Assembly (NCBI GenBank): GCA_022592445.1
Contig: JABYQR010000179.1
Coordinates: 1-64,000, forward strand
From: Cytidiella melzeri
Lineage: Eukaryota; Basidiomycota; Agaricomycetes; Polyporales; Irpicaceae
Reading direction: 5' to 3'
DNA: 64,000 nt
This document shows positions 58,940-64,000 of the stretch, one piece after another. Numbering within the stretch: the stretch's first letter is position 1; each line of letters opens with the position of its first letter. Under the pieces are notes generated by a model, which had not been told where the DNA came from, made no database searches, and was given only the letters and a program-made list of their open reading frames with translations. Made by a program: the position numbers and the translations under genes.

Positions 58940-60462
58940 ATGCACAGCAAGCCAGACTTACGCAACGGAGTCTTGTCTCCTCCGCCAACGTACGCACACT
59001 CAAGTTTTGGCGTGTAATTATATGGACACCGTGACTGACGCTTGGCTGTTCAGTTACAACAAGCTAGCGGACCAGGCCAAAGGTATCGATAGCGTATACC
59101 TTTCCAGCAACAGCGACGACGACCGCCCACCCTCCCGATTTAGCTTCTACTCTGTCGAAACCATGGACGACAGACGCCTCTCCTCAGAGTCAGGTCGTGC
59201 TACGCCTCAACCGAGCAAGACATCGCAGAACGCTGTCCACGCAAGACGTTACTCGGAGGCTAGCAATGTCCTTCCTGTCGAGGTTTCATATCTCCAGTCA
59301 GGTGGCTCAGGCGAAGATTCAGACGGCAGGGAGGACTGCCATTCAACGCTCATCAATGCAGCAGGCTTACCGACCCCTCCTGGTACTGTTGCACACATCC
59401 CATCCATCTCTCCGCCACTGTCACACACGTCCAGTAAGGTGGCTTCCTATTTCACCGCGTCAGACCGGGATGACCCTGCTGTCCTGAACTTCTTCCGCCC
59501 GCACTCAGGTGAAGATTTGTCACCTCTGTCGGACGGTTCGTTCAGGATTCAGAACCTGCAGAGTACGTCCTCCCACTCGCAGTCGCCCTTGGTGTCTCCC
59601 GGCCGTGCTCGGGCGAGGCCACAGTCACAGCAATTGCCGGTCCCCTGTGCGTGTACTTTTTACGATGCAGCAAATGGGAGCATGGCTCTGTACCCTCCGG
59701 GGGACGCCGATAACCACACACCCTTATACCACATTCGGGTGGCCCCCAGTTGCTTCATGCCAAACGCCTTTATCACCACAATCGAACGCGGAGGCACACG
59801 ACAGCTCGTTGCTCGCTTTGAGTGAGTGTATCACACTTCCAATTCTTGTACATCTCTGACAAAAGTGGTTGTTCTCACACCCTGTCATGGCCAACTACAC
59901 ACAAACACACAGAATGGGCTTGTCACGCGATCCTCCGACGCTATTCATGCACAACACGCCGTATCAGCTCACGGACGTCTTTTCAAAGTTCCGCAAGATC
60001 CAGTCAAAGCTCAAGGTACACAAAAGTTTCTCTCAATAGCTTTTCCCATGTGTTCTCCAGACCTTGCCAGCAAGTTCGGATCTTACTGATGTACGTGCAA
60101 GCAGGATCGCTGGAAATGGGTTCGTGGACAATACAACCTGCACTGGAACTGTATCAGTGAATACGAAGCTTTCGTACGTCAATCCATTCCTTTTACCAGT
60201 ATCTGCACAGAGCATTTTTTTACCGTAGTGCCACCACGAGTACGACCAAGACAAGCACCCGCTGGCTCGTTTAATCCCGGCGGCGGCAGCGTTCGCGCCT
60301 GGGACCATAGTCAACCCTCCGACTGGTTTGCCTGTGACCAAGCTGATAGTGTACACGCCTGATGCGGCGCTGTTGGATGAAATCGTGGTATCTGCGCTGC
60401 TTGTGGAGCGTAGGAGGCAAACTCCATGTGAGGGCAATCTGAATAAGGACTTGTGGAATTGA
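58940..60462 (+). CDS. DUF6593 domain protein, intact tandem copy
   Basis: Five exons (58940..58989, 59054..59821, 59913..60015, 60105..60173, 60229..60462) give 407 residues in phase. About 220 N-terminal residues are Ser/Pro/Asp-rich and disordered-looking. The C-terminal domain (CTFYDAANGSMALYPPGD, LYHIRVAPSCFMPNAFI, RGGTRQLVARFEMGLSRDPP, RWKWVRGQYNLHWNC, LIVYTPDAALLDEIVVSALLVERRR) fits the agaricomycete DUF6593 fold, a small beta-rich domain of unknown function. It has no signal peptide or membrane helix. It sits directly after its decayed paralogue. Confidence 0.85.
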
Positions 60463-61747
60463 AGGTGCAAAGCAGCTTTGTGAGGGTGTGTTTGTGCGAG
60501 CTACTAGCAAACAAAGAATATCATTGATGCAGGGGGCGTGCGGGAGAAGAATGGTTTAGATATAAGAGGGAATTGCCCCCGAGAAAAAAATGGTGAAAGC
60601 TTGGACCAAGTTGGACACAACGCTCCCGCAAGCCTGGATCTCGAGAGGCAGCAGTACAAGACCAAAACCCTCAAATCTCGACGACCTTGTGCAACTACGC
60701 CAGCTCACTGGCACCGTTGGCTCTCTCAATCCGCATTCTCTTGCAAGGGGTCCCATCCAGAACAAAAACCGAGTCTTCCGCAACGTTTGGCTGTCCCAGC
60801 CGTACTGCTCATACCGATGGCAATAAGGATTCGGACAAATCAGACAACAACTATGAACCGCAATTGGACACCCTCACCATTAATATTACTGTTCTTCTTA
60901 CCGCTGTTAAAACTATATAATATAATATGTAGTTTCCCACACCTTGTTCCAAGGACACTTCAAGGTAGCAGAGTTCCCACAGTCTTGATAAGGAAATTAT
61001 GCAGCTGTATATGGTAACTCCAGTAGTAACCATCACATTAGCTGAGATGTACAGATATGGGTTGTGTAGACTAAGTAGTATAGCACTATAGGTATACTGC
61101 ACATATATGTACACCTGTGTTCTAGTAGGATAGGAAATGACATGGAAAGCACGTAGTACAACTCCAGAGGACACCTAAAGCGTACATCTGAGGACAAGTA
61201 CTAGCATGAGTCATTTACTCATTATGTACGCCTCTGGTACAAGTGCTGAGCCTAGTCATACAATGAGTCATGCATGGATAGCATGAGTCATGCACTTAGT
61301 AATACAGTAGAATAGCTGAAGTAGACATGTATAGTATTTGCTTACATAAGTAGATACAGACATGTATATAAGCAGAGCTGCTGAAGCAGCAAGAATAATA
61401 AGACTCATCTTTGAAGCTTAACAGACTCTACCCCTCGCACACAACTTCCACTTTGTTAGCACCTTCAGTCGAGTTGAAGACAGCATGACAGCAATGTAAC
61501 AGAACATCATACATTCCTAGGAGTCGGGGCCACCCATCAACATATGGTTGTCGACACACATCTCCGGTCATCCTCCAGGTCTGCAAGATGTGTCACATGG
61601 TAGGTTTGCTGATCCCAGTTGCAAGAGCAATTGCTTTGCTGCTAAGAGTTGCAGCCATGGCTACAACAAGCTCCTTCTGCTCTGGCGGTATATGGCATTG
61701 GTTTCCGGGGCATGGCAACAAGATTGAGTCAAGTGAGTCAGGGCTGC
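60463..61747. other. Gap before the solo LTRs
   Basis: No supported gene. A 78-codon frame with a true ATG (60590..60826 +) has no recognisable family. The segment 61360..61440 (TATATAAGCAGAGC, then a pyrimidine-rich stretch) resembles an LTR promoter, so part may be an old LTR. Confidence 0.4.
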
Positions 61748-63145
61748 TGTTAAGACCGACTATTGTCAAGTCAGAACCCCTTGGTGTAGCTACACACAAG
61801 GTTGAATGATGGTCTAGGCCACGTGGTTGCTGTCAAGCACAGTGGCAGACAGATGATGGTTCGATAGAAGGAATATTAATATGAAGTGGATAGACTGAGG
61901 TTCTAGTGACATGGATAGTCCAACAGAGACCGGATTTTTCCAATAATGTCACCAGTTGACAGCCTTAGGCGCCTGTCTAGAGCGCTTATTTTCCGGCTAG
62001 GAGTGTTACCGGACCTAACCCTAACCCGGGTCACGTGACATCCTGCCTTATTTATCAATAGTCCAGACCCAAACCCTAGACTCAATCTGGAGCGGTTCCA
62101 GATCAACCTAGGCTATTGTTCTATTGTTCAACTTCCATTGATAGGGATTCCCCAGGGATTCCCCCAGTTCCTATTGTCCTATTGTCTTCCGTCTATTGTC
62201 TTTTGTCTATTAGGGATTCCCCCAGTTCCTATTGTTCTATTGTTCCTGATACTATTGTTCTATTGTCTATTGTTCTAGTCCTATTGTTCTATGTACCCTG
62301 GTCCTTGACAGTTACTCAGGTCCTTGACAGTTACCCTGGTCCCTTATTGTTCTATTGTTACTCCAGCCCCACAGTTACTCCAGTCCCTAGTGTGGGAACT
62401 GGTGCACAGACCACCCAGACACAGTATATATAGTACCCCTTACCCTTCCTGGTTCTGCATCTTGACCTCTTCGTCATTTGCACTGCCAGTATCCGGCCTC
62501 TGTGCCTGCTTGCCTGCTCATCATCAACTTTGACCTTGTTGTCGTCGTTGGAGATCCCTTTCCTTTTCCACCATCATCCATTCCACCCTTGTTTAGGGTT
62601 TAGCAGCATAGCAGCAGTCGCTCCGCGACATCTAGCCCCATGTCTAGCGGCTATTTATACATGTTGACCTAACTACTTTTGGACCAGTCCAAAGTAGTGG
62701 TAGCGAATCAGAGGAATAGAAAGGAAGAACAATATACAGAGGACGGCCACTGCCTTGGAAAGCCAATGGGAGAAAAGACCGTCAAGGTGCAGAAACAAGG
62801 GACAATAGAAAGGTGAAACATGAGGCAAAGATCAATACAGAAGGGGTTGGACCTGGAACAGGGGATAGATGGGGTTGGACCCAATGGAGTGGTAACAGAG
62901 TTATGGAAAGGCCAAGGGTTGAACCAAGGCAACGGTAACCAATCGGAGTTAGGTCCAAGGTTTGAATGGACACAAGGAGATAACCAATGACATAATAGTC
63001 CATGTTGAACGGAGGCGATGTGGATCAGGCAATGATGGAGGAAGGACAAGTTGGATCATCAAGGCAAGTGTAAAGAAGATAACTAGTTATCAAGATAATT
63101 GAAGGAGTGAAGAAGAATAATAGGGTGTGAAGACCGTTTGTAACA
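61748..63145 (+). mobile_element. Solo LTR, family A, copy 2, split by another LTR
   Basis: It begins TGTTAAGACCGAC and ends GTTTGTAACA like copy 1 (25959..26676, opposite orientation). It is flanked by the 5-bp duplication GCTGC (61743..61747 and 63146..63150). Without the nested insert it is about 669 bp. The two copies carry different target duplications, so they are independent insertions. Confidence 0.95.
61907..62630 (+). mobile_element. Solo LTR, family B (724 bp), nested in LTR A
   Basis: It starts TGACATGG and ends GCGACA (TG...CA). It is flanked by the perfect 5-bp duplication TCTAG (61902..61906 and 62631..62635) and is absent from the same position in LTR A copy 1, which reads straight through TTCTAGCCCCAT. 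It contains a TATATATAG box near 62425 and a degenerate array of CTATTGTT units. Confidence 0.95.
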
Positions 63146-63150
63146 GCTGC

Positions 63151-64000
63151 GAAGTAGTACTTGTGCAGATAAAAACTGCAAATGTTGACAGCAGCCGCCA
63201 GGGTGAGCTGGGGTCCTGGGCGCCACCTGCACCACCTGCACCACCTGTGCCCTGCACACACCAATCCGCCGCAGTCTATCAATATTGGGATAGCTGTAAT
63301 AGACGTGCAAGGGGTTTGCAAGGTGTAAACTAGAGGTAAAATGCAAAAAATAAGTGCTAGTTGGCCCATCCACAACAAGAGTGGAGAGGACAGACAGTAG
63401 ATAGTGGGGTAGTAGAGTAGATGTGTTTAACAGAGTGTTATACAAATCTTGTTATATGATAGGCAAATTTGTTATCAGTCAGTACAAGGAGAGCAACAAT
63501 CACGGGCTGATTCTCGTTGTCCCTCCTCTGGAGGAGGGACAACAAAGGGGCCTGATTCTGCTTGATTCTTGTTAATCTCCACAAATAATCAGGGAGTTGG
63601 ACCCTAGACCACCCCTACAGAATCAAACAAGAAGCAGACTCGGAAATCAGCCATAATCATCCACTCTGAATGCCCCTATTAATCCGTACTTCTAGTTCTT
63701 ATGAAGATTGCTAGGACGCTTGTGTAGTTGCATCACTAATCCATAGCTGTATGAAGATAGAGTAGCGTGGCGTAGAGATTCTGGATACAGCTAGTGGTTC
63801 AATTCCATCCAGCGTGTGACTTGAGACATAAACCCTAGCAAAACATGATACATCCACGTTCGAGAAGACGCAGACTCTAGCTTTTTACGCCATCAATGCG
63901 ATATGCTTCAACTCGCTAAGCAATTGTGGCATCATTATTCTGCGCATTCCGCTACATGTCCTCGAAATCACGTACTTTTGAACCTGATGGCCGACCTTCA
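63151..64000. other. Right end, no supported gene
   Basis: Low-complexity CACCTG units near 63225, a hairpin at 63516..63543, and otherwise unremarkable sequence. Confidence 0.4.
63516..63543. repeat. Perfect 13-bp hairpin with 2-nt loop
   Basis: GTTGTCCCTCCTC and GAGGAGGGACAAC are exact reverse complements separated by TG. Confidence 0.9.

Noticed and set aside
62014..62027. CCTAACCCTAACCC, telomere-like repeat
   Set aside because: Only about two and a third units inside LTR B, which has clear ends and a target duplication; no sign of a chromosome end or interstitial array.
63795..63835. GTGGTTCAATTCC resembles a tRNA B box
   Set aside because: The T-stem does not pair over 5 bp, and no A box or matching acceptor stem is found at the right distance.

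Overview
The window looks like nuclear DNA of a mushroom-forming basidiomycete (Agaricomycetes). Genes are densely split by 45-70 nt GT-AG introns with CTNA-type branch points. The families present point the same way: a Plavaka-type transposase, DUF6532 and DUF6593 proteins, a class I hydrophobin, a fused PABA synthase and a Tad-like LINE. The exact genus cannot be read from the sequence.

Layout. Bases 1-11 kb hold ordinary genes: a glutamine-rich protein running off the left edge, a Mch1-type major facilitator transporter (9 exons, with a 10-nt microexon behind a GC-AG intron), a Baeyer-Villiger/FMO-type monooxygenase (13 exons), a possible p31comet-like protein whose first exon has been partly duplicated twice upstream, and a GNAT acetyltransferase.

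Bases 11.4-36.8 kb are an accessory block of nested mobile DNA. It contains a two-ORF LINE with a 27-nt poly(A) tail and intact ORFs, a decayed Ty3/gypsy element interrupted by a 1.6-kb insert and by a solo LTR with a perfect 5-bp target duplication, a U6 snRNA-like sequence, a 1.38-kb palindromic CACTA-type element with 3-bp target duplication, and three copies of an unrecognised gene family (one apparently intact, 433 codons).

Bases 37-40 kb carry a class I hydrophobin and a large membrane protein. Bases 42-48 kb carry a Plavaka transposase, spoiled by one in-frame stop, that is divergent from an intact DUF6532 gene; the two may be parts of one element.

Bases 48-60.5 kb return to conserved genes: dCMP deaminase, the TTT-complex subunit Tti1, bifunctional 4-amino-4-deoxychorismate synthase, and a tandem DUF6593 pair in which the first copy is decayed and the second intact. 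The right end (61.7-63.2 kb) holds a second solo LTR of the family seen at 26 kb. It has its own target duplication and is itself split by a 724-bp solo LTR of a different family, so the order of insertions can be read directly.

Housekeeping genes flank the repeats without operon logic. dCMP deaminase and Tti1 converge with about 90 bp between stops, and Tti1 and PABA synthase diverge from a shared 465-bp upstream region.
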